Assembly (NCBI GenBank): GCA_030867875.1
Contig: JAOWCC010001501.1
Span: forward strand, 22,379,036 to 22,443,035
DNA: 64,000 bases
DNA from: Actinernus sp. WN-2022
Taxonomy: Eukaryota; Cnidaria; Anthozoa; Actiniaria; Actinernidae
Direction: 5' to 3'
Below the pieces are notes generated by a model. The model saw nothing but the letters and a program-made list of their open reading frames with translations. It did no database searches and was not told the origin of the DNA. The translations under genes were made by a program, and so were the position numbers. This document shows positions 55,901-58,289 of the stretch, in pieces (the stretch's first letter is position 1; each line of letters opens with the position of its first letter).

Positions 55901-58001
55901 CCGGATTGAGTTTCATCCTGGTACGAGTTCATTCCGCTCCCCACTTGTAGCTCTGTATTATTGATATTGTTTACATGATACCGGATTAAAGTGCCTATCA
56001 CCCCTTTTGCAATTTTGATAGCTTATGAACCTCCGAAACGTTTTGAGTACTTCTGTGAAAAAGTAAAAGCCTGGGTCGAAACCTGGGTAGACGTCATCTC
56101 ATTGATGCATTATTCTCCATGGCACCTTTTTATCACAACAACATCGATCCATAGAAAATATACACAGTTTTTGAGTTGTTAGTAAAGAAAAAAGTCATTT
56201 TAGTCAACATGTTAAGTATTTCTTTAAATGATTGCAAAGATGACGTCTACCCAGGTTTCGACCCAGGCTTTTAATTACGCGGTCGTGGGTCAGGAAAGGT
56301 CACATTTACACGATTTAAAACAAGCGTAGAACATAAAGTATTCACTTTAAAACAAAATTGTCTTCACAGAAGTACTCAAACCGTTTCGGAGGTTCATAAG
56401 CTATAAAAATTACAAAAGGGTGATAGGCACTTTAAGTTTCATCCTGGTACGAGTTCATTCCGCTCTGTATTATTGCGATGTTGTTTACACGATACCGGTA
56501 CGAAATGTCATACCGGATCGAGTCATTCCTGGAATGAGTACACCCTGGTTCTTGTACCGGATCGAAAGTTCCGTTCTGAAATGAAACACAATCAGGTATC
56601 ATGTAAACGAGGTATGAGTTTTCATTCTGTTACAAGATGAGTGGCCGAGTTGACTGGGATGGGTAGTGCATTTGTGTTGATAGGTAACATCGATCCAAAC
56701 TCGCTGGCTAGTAACAGTGAGGGTTCAAATGAACTTCCTGAACATTTCGTACCGGTCTGAAACTCACTCCGAATCACAACTCCATGTAAACATGGATCGA
56801 AATGAGATTTTGTTCCAGGATAAAACTCAATCCGGTATCATGTAAACACCCCCTAAGATAAGTACATTTGTAGCACTATACTAGAATAATATATAACACT
56901 AATAATGATAATATAATAAAATAATTATGTACAATAACTAATAATAATATTAGTATTTATTTAGTATTCTATCAATGAATGAAAAGCTATAAAAGCTTTC
57001 TGCCGATGTGGCTAATTGCTCTCAACTAAACAGCCATAATATGACCAAGTTCACTGAAAATTAACAAGCAGTTACATTGTATACAGATTGACCCTAGTGT
57101 AAAACTAGGTCAACTAACAGCTGACTAATTACCAACTAATGACTAACTAATTGCCAACTAATAGCTGACTAATGACCAACTAACGGCCAACTAACTAACT
57201 ACCAACTAACAGCTGACTAATGACAAACTAATGACCAACTAACAGCCGACTAACTAACTGCCAACTAACAGCTAACTAATGACCAACTAACAGCCAACTA
57301 ACTAACTGCCAACTAACAGCTAACTAATGACCAACTAATAACCAACTGATAACCAACTAATGACCAACTAACAGCCGACTAACTATCTGCCAACTAACAG
57401 CTAACTAATGACAACTAACGGCCGACTAACTATCTGCCAACTAACAGCTGACTAATGACCAACTAACAGCCGACTAACTATCTGCCAACTAACAGCTGAC
57501 TAAAGACAACTAATGGCTGACTAACTAACTGCCAACTAACAGCTGACTAATGACCAACTAATAACCAACTAATGACCAACTAACAGCCGACTAACTATAG
57601 TATCTGCCAACAGCTGACTAATGACCAACTAATGGTTGACTAACTAACTGCCAACTAACAGCTGACTAATGACCAACTAATGACCAACTAATGGCCGACT
57701 AACTAACTGCCAGCTAACAGCTGACTAATGACCAACTAATGACCAACTAACGGCTGACTAACTAACTGCCAACTAACAGCTAACTAATGACCAACCAATG
57801 ACCAAATAACGGCTGACTAGCTAACTAACAGCTGACTAATGACCAACTAATGGCCGACTAACTGCCAACTAACTAACGGTCGACTAATGACAAACTAACA
57901 GCCAACTAACAGTGAAGTGTTAGTCCTTAATGTAGCTCTTACCTAGCTTTTGTGATTGGATATGGCCTGTGTTTTCTGAGTGTATGAGAGGCAGAGTGCA
58001 C
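2735..58001 (-). CDS. RNF17: RNF17/TDRD4 (Qin-like) multi-Tudor piRNA-pathway scaffold, 32 exons, 5'-incomplete
   Basis: Exons in transcript order (high to low coordinate): 57943-58001, 54592-54733, 53695-53775, 52477-52577, 51023-51083, 45765-45807, 44462-44514, 42498-42577, 38330-38496, 37696-37791, 37141-37299, 35795-35963, 33561-33645, 33039-33110, 32229-32388, 30969-31084, 29313-29421, 26624-26683, 24791-24906, 20593-20655, 19723-19780, 18552-18663, 18024-18130, 16247-16525, 13838-14025, 12937-13056, 11372-11458, 9369-9518, 7791-8073, 3135-3273, 2871-3027, 2735-2755. All have AG acceptors and GT donors, codon phase is kept across every junction, and the sum is 3,693 nt (1,230 residues plus stop). 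Order of parts: B-box-like segment, helical region, four Tudor domains, acidic linker between Tudors 2 and 3. B-box plus several Tudors is the signature of RNF17/Qin, a cytoplasmic germ-granule protein of the piRNA pathway; the RING end is missing here and presumably lies beyond base 64000. TDRD1 has a MYND finger instead, so it fits less well. Tudor family is near certain; orthology to RNF17 is likely. Confidence 0.82.
3424..3490 (-). mobile_element. LINE 3' tail fragment
   Basis: Read on the minus strand it has a GTAAAGCGC...GCGCTATATAAATAA...(ATT)n pattern, the same 3' end layout as the LINE at 58.3-62.0 kb (AAGCGCC...GGCGCTATATAA then (ATT)n). Confidence 0.65.
3994..5360 (-). pseudogene. 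Degenerate non-LTR retrotransposon (reverse transcriptase)
   Basis: Minus-strand reading segments 4777-5349, 4353-4613 and 3994-4389 are one reverse-transcriptase region broken by frameshifts. The first has NYRPISILSPFSKILKK, FIDFSKAFDTVNHDILL, GISHGSNLGTLLFLIYINDI and FADDT, i.e. RT motifs through the FADD active site. The second has SFKYLGVHIDQHLTWKYHV and the third is the C-terminal region. The endonuclease is absent (5' truncated). It sits in the intron between exons 7791-8073 and 3135-3273. Confidence 0.88.
5696..5857. mobile_element. 162-bp MITE with perfect 9-bp target duplication (Mutator-like)
   Basis: TIRs start TACCCTGG(A/T)(T/A)CCAGAGG. It is flanked by the direct repeat TTGCTCAAT at 5687-5695 and 5858-5866, and is inserted into LINE coding sequence. 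A 9-bp duplication is typical of the Mutator superfamily; no transposase is present. Confidence 0.85.
5931..6095. mobile_element. 165-bp MITE with perfect 8-bp target duplication (hAT-like)
   Basis: Flanked by GAGTTATT at 5923-5930 and 6096-6103. The ends are imperfect inverted repeats sharing CCTTCACCTC. An 8-bp duplication suggests hAT. It is inserted in the same LINE fragment as the 5696-5857 MITE. Confidence 0.8.
6240..7257. other. Intron sequence, nothing recognised
   Basis: AT-rich, no convincing coding segment or repeat structure on either strand. The short ORFs here lack any family resemblance. Confidence 0.5.
7266..7640. repeat. 22-bp minisatellite
   Basis: About 14 near-identical copies of ctagtatacccactagtact plus two bases, with degenerate units at both ends (7250-7275, 7565-7650). 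Each unit contains ACTAGT and GTATAC palindromes. Confidence 0.95.
8155..8500. mobile_element. MITE (GAGCGGT TIR family), copy 1
   Basis: Begins GAGCGGTGTTCAATTGAGTG and ends with the inverted ACACTCAATCGAAAACCGCT. The middle holds five tandem copies of a 33-34 bp unit containing CTGATTGGTTCATTGATG (about 8290-8460). Related copies lie at 18.3, 30.6 and 31.5 kb. Confidence 0.85.
8905..9250 (-). pseudogene. LINE 3' fragment
   Basis: Minus strand reads GLLTVPRSTSCTYEDRAFSI then AVPKLWNALC, the LINE C-terminal signature, followed by a 3' tail with a GTAAGCGC...GCGC pattern and (ATT)n. It lies about 120 bp downstream (in transcript sense) of the exon at 9369-9518. Confidence 0.8.
9369..14025 (-). 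CDS. RNF17: RNF17-like Tudor domain 3 (extended Tudor)
   Basis: Exon 13838-14025 carries CAQFADDCMWYRAVVTQVIG and exon 12937-13056 carries VNYVDFGNSEVVPLSALRME, together a complete Tudor core with Phe in place of the second DYGN aromatic. Exons 11372-11458 and 9369-9518 give the C-terminal half, including GVSVTDALLSRGLVRP, the SNase-like helix. The donor after 13838-14025 is GAG/GTGTGG, weaker than the others, but phase and homology support it. Confidence 0.87.
9519..11371. other. Intron between exons 9369-9518 and 11372-11458
   Basis: An (AAC)n tract at about 9630-9650 may be a retrotransposon tail. About 11030-11100 resembles half of the hairpin MITE at 36.7 kb (CATGTTATGACG...GTCAATATTAGGAC). 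Otherwise nothing recognised. Confidence 0.5.
11630..12050. mobile_element. TTAA-family MITE (GAACCTTTGAAAGG ends), truncated copy
   Basis: Inverted arms: GAACCTTTGAAAGGTTTTGAG at the left and CTCAAACCCTTTCAAAGG at the right, with internal ACGCGGTCATGGGTCAGGAAA. It matches the copies at 15.1 and 56.0 kb but lacks their outermost AGTGCCTAT ends. Confidence 0.8.
13137..13208. repeat. Short perfect-arm hairpin
   Basis: CTTTGTTTTTGCTAGGTTAG and its reverse complement flank a loop of about 30 bp. Likely a minimal palindromic MITE. Confidence 0.75.
13425..13755. mobile_element. MITE with internal 41-bp triplication
   Basis: Ends GGACCTTTTGCAGGA and TCCTGCAAAAGGCC are inverted. Inside, the unit starting at 13541, 13582 and 13623 (TTGTAAATACTA...) repeats at 41 bp. 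The same family occurs at 22.7-23.0 kb without the triplication. It lies about 80 bp from the exon at 13838-14025. Confidence 0.8.
14170..14280. mobile_element. MITE (GATCAATCACGGTTTCTGGG family), partial copy
   Basis: Starts GATCAATCACGGTTTCTGGG and continues CTATCCACCCACCCCTCCCT. The right TIR is missing. Other copies are at 30.3 and 58.2 kb. Confidence 0.75.
14281..15140. other. Intron sequence, nothing recognised
   Basis: No convincing exon, repeat or element boundary seen on either strand. Confidence 0.45.
15145..15654. mobile_element. TTAA-flanked MITE, about 510 bp
   Basis: TTAA at 15141-15144 and 15655-15658. TIRs (A)TTGCCTATAACCCTTCTTGC and its partner ending TAGGCACT. Long inverted arms contain GTGACCTTTCCTGACCCATG. 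TTAA targets are typical of piggyBac-type elements; no transposase is present. Confidence 0.85.
16247..18130 (-). CDS. RNF17: RNF17-like acidic linker between Tudors 2 and 3
   Basis: Exons 18024-18130 and 16247-16525 encode a Glu/Asp-rich stretch of about 100 residues (for example EEEKKDENDDIEVKNDEDVE) followed by the lead-in to the third Tudor (GVTYVGSDGCIYAQEMKE). Low-complexity acidic linkers are common between extended Tudor modules and are expected to be disordered. The first exon could also end in an in-frame stop three codons past its donor if that intron were retained. Confidence 0.82.
16870..17745. repeat. Tandem/inverted array around CACGTGATCG...GCCAATGAGCGCG
   Basis: About seven degenerate units of roughly 80-110 bp with CACGTGATCGCTTTTGGCCA, AATTTTGTGGTGAACTATAA and CTGATAGTTTGCATCCGCGG blocks. 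The left part has a hairpin (about 17040-17140) with arms GGAACTATCGGCTGATAG. A related element lies at 53.8-54.1 kb. Likely a DNA element with amplified subterminal repeats. Confidence 0.8.
18283..18483. mobile_element. MITE (GAGCGGT TIR family), copy 2
   Basis: Starts AGCAGTTTTCAATTGATTGTC and ends ACGACATTCAATCAAAAATTC. Ends are more diverged than in copies 1, 3 and 4. Confidence 0.7.
18510..18531. repeat. Poly-C tract
   Basis: About 22 C, 20 bp from the exon at 18552-18663, within its donor-side intron. Length is likely unreliable. Confidence 0.9.
18552..32388 (-). CDS. RNF17: RNF17-like Tudor domain 2 (extended Tudor)
   Basis: Exon 32229-32388 ends the previous module. Exons 30969-31084 (VLVTHITGPDEIYLQK) and 29313-29421 lead in. 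The core is split between 26624-26683 (GLVCAARFSEDRVWYRALVT) and 24791-24906 (VNVSYVDYGNSERLPFAEIR). Exons 20593-20655, 19723-19780 and 18552-18663 give the SNase-like C-terminal half, with TLFDTSSEFDVCLNDYLVQ. Cage residues are intact. The intron before exon 30969-31084 has a TTAA MITE edge about 30 nt upstream of the acceptor. Confidence 0.88.
18664..19722. other. Intron between exons 18552-18663 and 19723-19780
   Basis: No recognisable element. Short ORFs (for example 19381-19617) have no family features. Confidence 0.45.
19985..20137 (-). mobile_element. tRNA-derived SINE
   Basis: On the minus strand a tRNA-like head has an A-box-like GGTGGTGCAGTAGTAAGCGC and a B-box CAGGTTCGATCCCCGG, followed by a pyrimidine-rich tail. 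It is not a functional tRNA gene: the arms do not pair as a full cloverleaf and the 3' end continues as SINE body. Confidence 0.75.
20267..20555. mobile_element. TTAA-flanked MITE (AGGGGCTGTGTCA ends)
   Basis: TTAA at 20263-20266 and 20556-20559. TIRs AGGGGCTGTGTCACGGT and ACCATGACATAGCCCCT. It ends 37 bp from the donor site of exon 20593-20655. A different family from the AGTGCCTAT elements. Confidence 0.85.
20798..21002. mobile_element. Short TIR MITE
   Basis: Inverted ends: GCGTTCTTTTGGGACATATTC at the left and GAATATGTCCCAAAAGAATG at the right, about 205 bp overall. Confidence 0.75.
21073..21965 (-). pseudogene. LINE 3' fragment split by a MITE
   Basis: Minus strand 21965-21783 reads SLDTFKSRLKTHLFCMAYD, a LINE C-terminal end. 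The 3' tail with GTAAGGCGC...GCGCTATATAGG and (ATT)n is at 21073-21170. The two parts are separated by the inverted-repeat element at about 21209-21772. Confidence 0.7.
21209..21772. mobile_element. Long-TIR MITE (GGGAACTGAACCCTA ends)
   Basis: Left GGGGAACTGAACCCTAAAAT, right reverse complement GGGAACTGAACCCTATCCCT. The arms continue with ATTCGAAATAAATA for about 80 bp. Target duplication not clear. Confidence 0.75.
22298..22400. repeat. Hairpin with GGCTGGAGTTGA arms
   Basis: GAGGCTGGAGTTGA and TCAACTCCAGCCTC flank about 75 bp. Confidence 0.65.
22720..22995. mobile_element. MITE (GGCCCTTTGCAGGATACAG ends)
   Basis: TIRs GGCCCTTTGCAGGATACAGT and ACTGTATCCTGCAAAGGGGC. Same family as 13425-13755. 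Confidence 0.85.
23375..23502 (-). mobile_element. tRNA-derived SINE with duplicated 5' head, truncated
   Basis: On the minus strand GGTTAGCTCAGTGGTTAAGC (A-box region) occurs twice in tandem before a B-box GGGTTCAAACCCCG. The body stops soon after TCAGGGTCTTAAAATA. Same SINE as 33717-34060. Confidence 0.85.
23655..24178. mobile_element. Long-TIR non-autonomous element
   Basis: Left arm GGCTAACCATCCTCTCATTT and right arm ACAAGAGGATGGTTAGCC, with arms matching over about 150 bp (GATTCTGCTGTGTGTGTGTT against its partner). The middle has a (GTT)n tract at about 23975-23997 and two copies of AGCTCGGGCTTCCTGTGG. Confidence 0.8.
24596..24680. repeat. 16-bp minisatellite
   Basis: Five copies of gtgcgtgacaagtgaa, in the intron about 110 bp from exon 24791-24906. 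Confidence 0.95.
25312..25920. repeat. Tandem duplication of a unit of about 339 bp
   Basis: Two diverged copies, first starting TCACCGTTCTAGTTGCTAAG and second TCACCATTCTAGTTGCTTAA, both containing ATTAGCCGCAATGAATATTC and GCATCCTACGGCGATAAATA. Many substitutions and small indels separate them, so the event is old. Confidence 0.85.
26885..27570 (-). pseudogene. LINE C-terminal fragment with (TTAACC)-like tail
   Basis: Minus strand reads SLGHRRIVQSLLLLDKCRTL, then FNYIASHMWNQLPVKIRSAS and SLPIFRKQL in shifted frames: the C-terminus of a non-LTR retrotransposon. The 3' part ends in GTTAAATAAATTAACCTTAA. Confidence 0.7.
27925..28190. mobile_element. DNA-element fragment (GACGTCAAAACGTGACGAG family)
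   Basis: CGCTCTGATTGGTCGACAGT then CTGTCTTTTTAGCACAGATG and ACGTCTCGTGGCACAC-type blocks, matching 31290-32110 and, less well, 43715-43870, 46300-46440 and 50890-50960. Confidence 0.65.
28297..29050. mobile_element. Nested palindromic element with internal minisatellite
   Basis: Bases about 28430-28595 and 28860-29045 are inverted repeats (CAAGTTTCAAAGGAATCGGT and its complement). Between them is a 29-32 bp minisatellite at 28604-28858 containing ATATGACATACACTAGTATG. The left side adds a further inverted pair, TTTTGACGATGTTGC at 28297 and GCAACATCGTCAAAATGG at about 28410. Confidence 0.85.
29524..29603. repeat. Hairpin MITE (GGCGGTCCCTATTGT arms)
   Basis: GGCGGTCCCTATTGT and ACAATAGGGACCGCC separated by about 35 bp. 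Confidence 0.8.
29713..30167. mobile_element. TTAA-flanked long-TIR MITE, about 455 bp
   Basis: TTAA at 29709-29712 and 30168-30171. Arms of about 165 bp are nearly identical (AGTGCC(T)ATGAAGCTTATTT; GCTGTGCCGCTGAGTTAAGG; CCCCTGACGTCATGTAATTA). Little divergence between arms suggests a recent insertion. Confidence 0.92.
30318..30425. mobile_element. MITE (GGTTTCTGGGAAACT family), diverged copy
   Basis: GTCAATCTCGGTTCTTGGAA then GCTATCCACCCACCCCTCCC, matching 14170-14280 and 58165-58289. Confidence 0.65.
30632..30945. mobile_element. MITE (GAGCGGT TIR family), copy 3
   Basis: Starts AGAGCGGATTTCAATTGAGT and ends ACTCAATCGAAAACCGCTCT. It ends about 23 bp from exon 30969-31084 on its donor side. 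Confidence 0.85.
31117..31245. mobile_element. Half of a TTAA-family MITE
   Basis: TTAA at 31113-31116 then AGTGCCTATGAACCTTATTT and GCATCAAGTGAATAG, matching the left arm of 29713-30167. The right arm is missing. Confidence 0.7.
31290..32110. mobile_element. Three-level nested DNA elements
   Basis: Outer element resembles 27925-28190 (CGCTCTGATTGGTTGATTAG ... CTCGTGGCACAC ... GATGTCATCTGTC). At about 31338 it is broken by an element with ends GGGCCCAGTTGTTTGAA and TTCGAACAACCGGGTCC (to about 31820). That is itself broken by copy 4 of the GAGCGGT MITE at about 31527-31792. Confidence 0.75.
31527..31792. mobile_element. MITE (GAGCGGT TIR family), copy 4, innermost insertion
   Basis: Starts AGAGCGGTTTTCTGTTGAGT and ends CACTCAATTGAAATCCGCTCT. 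Interior rich in AACCAAAAC and GATTGGTTGG blocks. Confidence 0.85.
32389..33038. other. Intron between exons 32229-32388 and 33039-33110
   Basis: G- and A-rich on the plus strand, so pyrimidine-rich in transcript sense. No element boundary or second gene recognised. Confidence 0.45.
33039..38496 (-). CDS. RNF17: RNF17-like Tudor domain 1 (extended Tudor) with lead-in linker
   Basis: Exon 38330-38496 gives a Gln/Glu-rich linker. Exons 37696-37791 and 37141-37299 lead into the N-terminal half of the extended Tudor fold (VQVTHIRDPCHFMVQRLAEL). Exon 35795-35963 carries the Tudor core: AQFTADNQWYRARV, then ATYIDYGNSEWIP. Exons 33561-33645 and 33039-33110 continue with the MPRQFLEVPDLAVCCSL and EEAWPSKAVKAFGSL segments typical after the core. 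The aromatic cage positions (F, Y, Y, Y, N) are all present, so symmetric dimethylarginine binding is expected from what is known of the family. Confidence 0.88.
33717..34060 (+). mobile_element. tRNA-derived SINE with triplicated 5' head
   Basis: CTCCCGGTTAGCTCAGTGGT occurs three times in tandem (33-34 bp spacing) before CGTGCGGGAGGTCGTGGATT and a B-box GGATTCAAACCAC. The body then runs to a (CTTTA)n-like end at about 34060. Same family as 23375-23502, whose head is duplicated. Confidence 0.88.
34368..34985. repeat. 68-bp minisatellite, about 9 copies
   Basis: Units contain ATAGCCAAGAAATACTCAGG and GTCACCTTGGTGGTACCTAG. Very low divergence (mostly AT/GT variants) points to recent expansion or homogenisation. 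Confidence 0.96.
35627..35752. repeat. Hairpin MITE
   Basis: Arms AATAACCTA...TCTGCCCTGATATTTGTCC and the inverted GGACAAAATATCAGGGCAT...TAGGTTATT. It lies 43 bp from exon 35795-35963. Confidence 0.85.
36711..36852. repeat. Near-perfect hairpin MITE, about 140 bp
   Basis: GTGCCTGTCCTAATATTGAC and CATAACATGG are mirrored as CCATGTTATG and GTCAATATTAGGACAGACAC. A diverged half lies at about 11030-11100. Confidence 0.9.
38020..38234. mobile_element. Degenerate TTAA-family MITE
   Basis: TTAA at 38235-38238 follows an end reading AGTGTCTATAAGG on the minus strand. Internal CCAAGTGAATAGGTAAAT is inverted to ATTTACCTATTCACTTG. Confidence 0.65.
39052..39118. repeat. 12-bp microsatellite-like array
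   Basis: Repeats of gatgatgctgac, about five copies. Confidence 0.92.
39303..39418. repeat. Hairpin MITE (AAGTGAC...GATCA...ATTCTCC family), copy 1
   Basis: Arms AAGTGACAACAGATCAAATT and its partner around CTTGATCGGTCATCACTT. Other copies at 51.2, 52.7 and 53.4-53.6 kb. Confidence 0.7.
40345..40415. repeat. 18-bp tandem repeat
   Basis: About four copies of ggcatttccataattaca. Confidence 0.9.
41066..41143. repeat. CT-rich microsatellite and poly-C
   Basis: (CCTCCCT)n followed by about 40 C. This explains the proline/glycine-rich spurious ORFs on both strands. Confidence 0.95.
41361..42021. mobile_element. 661-bp non-autonomous element with 34-bp TIRs
   Basis: TIRs TGGGCCGCGTCAGGCAAAAA (41361-41394) and the inverted copy at 41988-42021 are perfect over at least 30 bp. 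The interior is AT-rich without a transposase. Target duplication not evident. Confidence 0.92.
42498..53775 (-). CDS. RNF17: RNF17-like helical region, six exons
   Basis: Exons 53695-53775, 52477-52577, 51023-51083, 45765-45807, 44462-44514 and 42498-42577 encode a charged stretch of about 140 residues, for example LRDRFKGNLEDGKVILKHLE and EKAVIKELEVNNCNEELLE, rich in Leu/Ile with Glu/Lys in a coiled-coil-like pattern. This follows the B-box as in TRIM-type proteins, where it mediates oligomerisation. The exons are very small (43-101 nt) and are separated by introns up to 5 kb full of MITEs. Confidence 0.78.
42851..43392. mobile_element. Long-TIR non-autonomous element, about 540 bp
   Basis: AATAGCCGTTATTACAACTG and CAGCGGTTTCACCCATCA at the left are inverted at the right as TGGGTGAAACCGCTGATC and CAGCCGTAATAACAGCTATT. 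Confidence 0.85.
43715..43870. mobile_element. DNA-element fragment (as 27925-28190)
   Basis: GATGACATCAAAACATGAAA, GAGTCTTGTGGCATACTTCT and CATCTAAAAGAGGACATGCA correspond to blocks in the 27.9-kb and 31.9-kb elements. Confidence 0.6.
44515..45764. other. Intron between exons 44462-44514 and 45765-45807
   Basis: Contains short CTGGAAA-rich stretches (44640-44840) but no clear element ends or coding. Confidence 0.45.
45965..46290. mobile_element. Palindromic element
   Basis: CATGTTTTATACTAGCTATC...GCATTTGAGAACATGAGAGA against TTCTCGCATGTTCTTAAATG...GTTTTATGATAGTATAAAAC, then a downstream block with CCAATCAGAGCGCGCGTACT. Confidence 0.75.
46750..47120. repeat. Tandem repeat of about 110-125 bp inside the Ginger-like element
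   Basis: Three to four copies containing ATTATATTTCTGTGTT, CTAAATTATTGAGCACCCAT and GTAGGGTAAGGGTTTGGATT. Confidence 0.9.
47319..47792 (-). pseudogene. KRBA2/Ginger-type pre-integrase and zinc-binding fragment
   Basis: 157 codons on the minus strand. The C-terminal part, IYQTLCQVHSAIAHRGRDKT then EKYVRNSYAGIS, resembles the HHCC zinc-binding segment that precedes the integrase core in Ginger transposons and the related host protein KRBA2; only the two His are seen. The DDE integrase core is not present downstream, so the element looks internally deleted and non-autonomous. Family assignment is from recognition alone; a Gypsy-type retroelement source is the alternative. Confidence 0.5.
47880..47995 (+). 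mobile_element. Composite SINE: tRNA-like head plus 5S rRNA-like segment
   Basis: Bases 47930-47992 match 5S rRNA across its internal promoter: AAGTTAAGC, TCGGGC, GGTTAGTA and TGGATGGGTGACC occur in order with 5S-like spacing. Upstream, CTTCTGTGGCGCAGTG and CTGGATTACTGGTTCCTCG look like tRNA A-box and weak B-box regions. The 5S part lacks a proper 5' half, so it is not a functional 5S gene. Confidence 0.65.
48325..48905. repeat. 60-bp minisatellite, about 9.5 copies
   Basis: Units contain TGTTCCCCTTACTCCCCCAT, GTATCGACTCAAAACTCGTT and GTGCGAATGCTTAGTAC. Because 60 is divisible by 3 it yields long repetitive ORFs in all three plus frames. Confidence 0.97.
49323..49695. mobile_element. TIR element (CACACCGCGGCAAAAC ends)
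   Basis: TCTAGACCACACCGCGGCAAAAC at the left (20-bp core CTAGACCACACCGCGGCAAA) and TTTTGCCGCGGTGTGAGTCTAG at the right (inverted). About 370 bp with a GC-rich patch near 49380. Confidence 0.75.
49918..50835 (-). pseudogene. LINE C-terminal fragment with (TTGA)n/(AATC)n tail
   Basis: Minus-strand 50514-50807 reads MFKIKNKILPKNIVDLFRNL, YNLRNSDFHIPSVNTVRYGK and SLKYFGPFLWSKLQ, the C-terminus of a second LINE type. A long AT-rich 3' UTR leads to the (AATC)n microsatellite at 49918-49961 read on the plus strand. Confidence 0.78.
51225..51312. repeat. Hairpin MITE (AAGTGAC family), copy 2
   Basis: AAGTGACTTCTGATCACGTC at the left and GATCAGGAGTCACTT at the right, with ATTCTCC/GGAGAAT inside. About 90 bp. 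Confidence 0.85.
51472..51612. repeat. Hairpin MITE, about 140 bp
   Basis: Arms ATATTACATGGCC...AGATACAGATTTTATCTTCG...GTTGATGAAATATCTTA and their near-perfect complement. Confidence 0.88.
51634..51725. repeat. Short hairpin
   Basis: ATGAAATACCAG...ATATCTTCACA against TGTGAAGATATCA...CTGGTATTTCAT, directly after the 51472-51612 hairpin. Confidence 0.75.
51869..52042. repeat. Hairpin MITE, about 175 bp
   Basis: GGTAATCAAATAGCGACTCG, TGAAATTAGGGATAAATT and GTAATTTCCC are mirrored on the right arm (AATTTATCCCTAATTTCATG ... CATTTGATTACC). Confidence 0.85.
52743..52833. repeat. Hairpin MITE (AAGTGAC family), copy 3
   Basis: AAGTGACTCCTGATCATATT and AATGTGATCAGGAGTCACTT. The best-preserved copy of the family. 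Confidence 0.92.
53428..53580. repeat. Hairpin MITE (AAGTGAC family), copies 4-5 in tandem
   Basis: Two consecutive units, each with CTTG(C/T)GATCAAGTTCCA..., a GGAGAATTTAGAAT arm and a GATCA end, sharing a boundary near 53505. Confidence 0.8.
53840..54130. mobile_element. Element with CTATCGGCTGATAG ends, relative of 16.9-17.7 kb
   Basis: CAACTATCGGCTGATAGAAA at the left and CAACTATCAGTGGATAAAAA at the right, with AAATAGAC inside. Confidence 0.55.
54592..58001 (-). CDS. RNF17: RNF17-like exons 1-2 of window: linker and atypical B-box
   Basis: Exon 57943-58001 encodes a basic linker and joins in phase to 54592-54733, which encodes CADHENRPFEFF, then CSHC and a GERQGH segment. The spacing C-x2-H, C-x2-C, then H matches a B-box type 2 zinc finger. 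The Cys that normally follows the aromatic residue in the LFC position of TRIM proteins is Phe here, so one zinc ligand may be missing or replaced by a nearby acidic residue. The 5' neighbour exon is not found before the LINE at 58.3 kb, so the RING exon must lie upstream of that insertion. Confidence 0.75.
54950..56853. mobile_element. TIR element expanded by a 16-bp and an 82-bp tandem array
   Basis: Ends GGGGATGTTTACACGATACC (about 54954) and the inverted GGTATCATGTAAACACCCCC (about 56834-56853). Inside: seven copies of a 16-bp GTAACAAGCTCATTCC unit (55000-55090), then about ten copies of an 82-bp unit (55110-55980) with CTCCCCACTTGTAGCTCTGT. The unit itself contains the terminal motif GTTTACATGATACCG, so the array grew from the element's own end. 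Confidence 0.85.
55990..56431. mobile_element. TTAA-flanked MITE nested in the 82-bp array
   Basis: TTAA at 55986-55989 and 56432-56435. TIRs AGTGCCTATCACCCCTTTTG and the inverted copy. It interrupts an 82-bp unit between GGATT and AGTTTCATCC. Arms are nearly identical over about 75 bp. Confidence 0.93.
57075..57915. repeat. Variable minisatellite of 8-11 bp words
   Basis: Mixed words such as gccaactaac, agctgactaat and gaccaactaa, arranged in higher-order units of about 60 bp. It ends only about 28 bp from exon 57943-58001, on the donor side. Confidence 0.95.
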
Positions 58002-58164
58002 CTAAACATAAATTAAAATAATCATTATGTCCTTCGATGACTTTACAATAATAATCAATTCCTAGAATACTGGAACAAAATAGTATATTTCCAAATTAAG
58101 TGCTACATACATACTGGTACAATGTACATGTTATTTACCAGCCAGGAGGGCCATATAAAGAAAA

Positions 58165-58289
58165 ACTGGCTCAATCCAGGTTTCTGGGAAACTACCCACC
58201 CACCCCTCCCTCCCTTGGATATCTATTACTGATTAACCATTAAATGTTTGGGTGAAGTGTGGGGGTTTCCCAGAAACTGTGATTGATCC
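58165..58289. mobile_element. MITE (GGTTTCTGGGAAACT family), complete copy
   Basis: Left CTCAATCCAGGTTTCTGGGA and right TCCCAGAAACTGTGATTGAT (inverted), about 125 bp. Its right end touches the LINE that follows. Confidence 0.85.

Noticed and set aside
54592..58001. Separate TRIM-type gene distinct from the Tudor gene
   Set aside because: Codon phase runs unbroken from the B-box exon through the helical exons into the Tudor exons, and RNF17/Qin proteins have this architecture.
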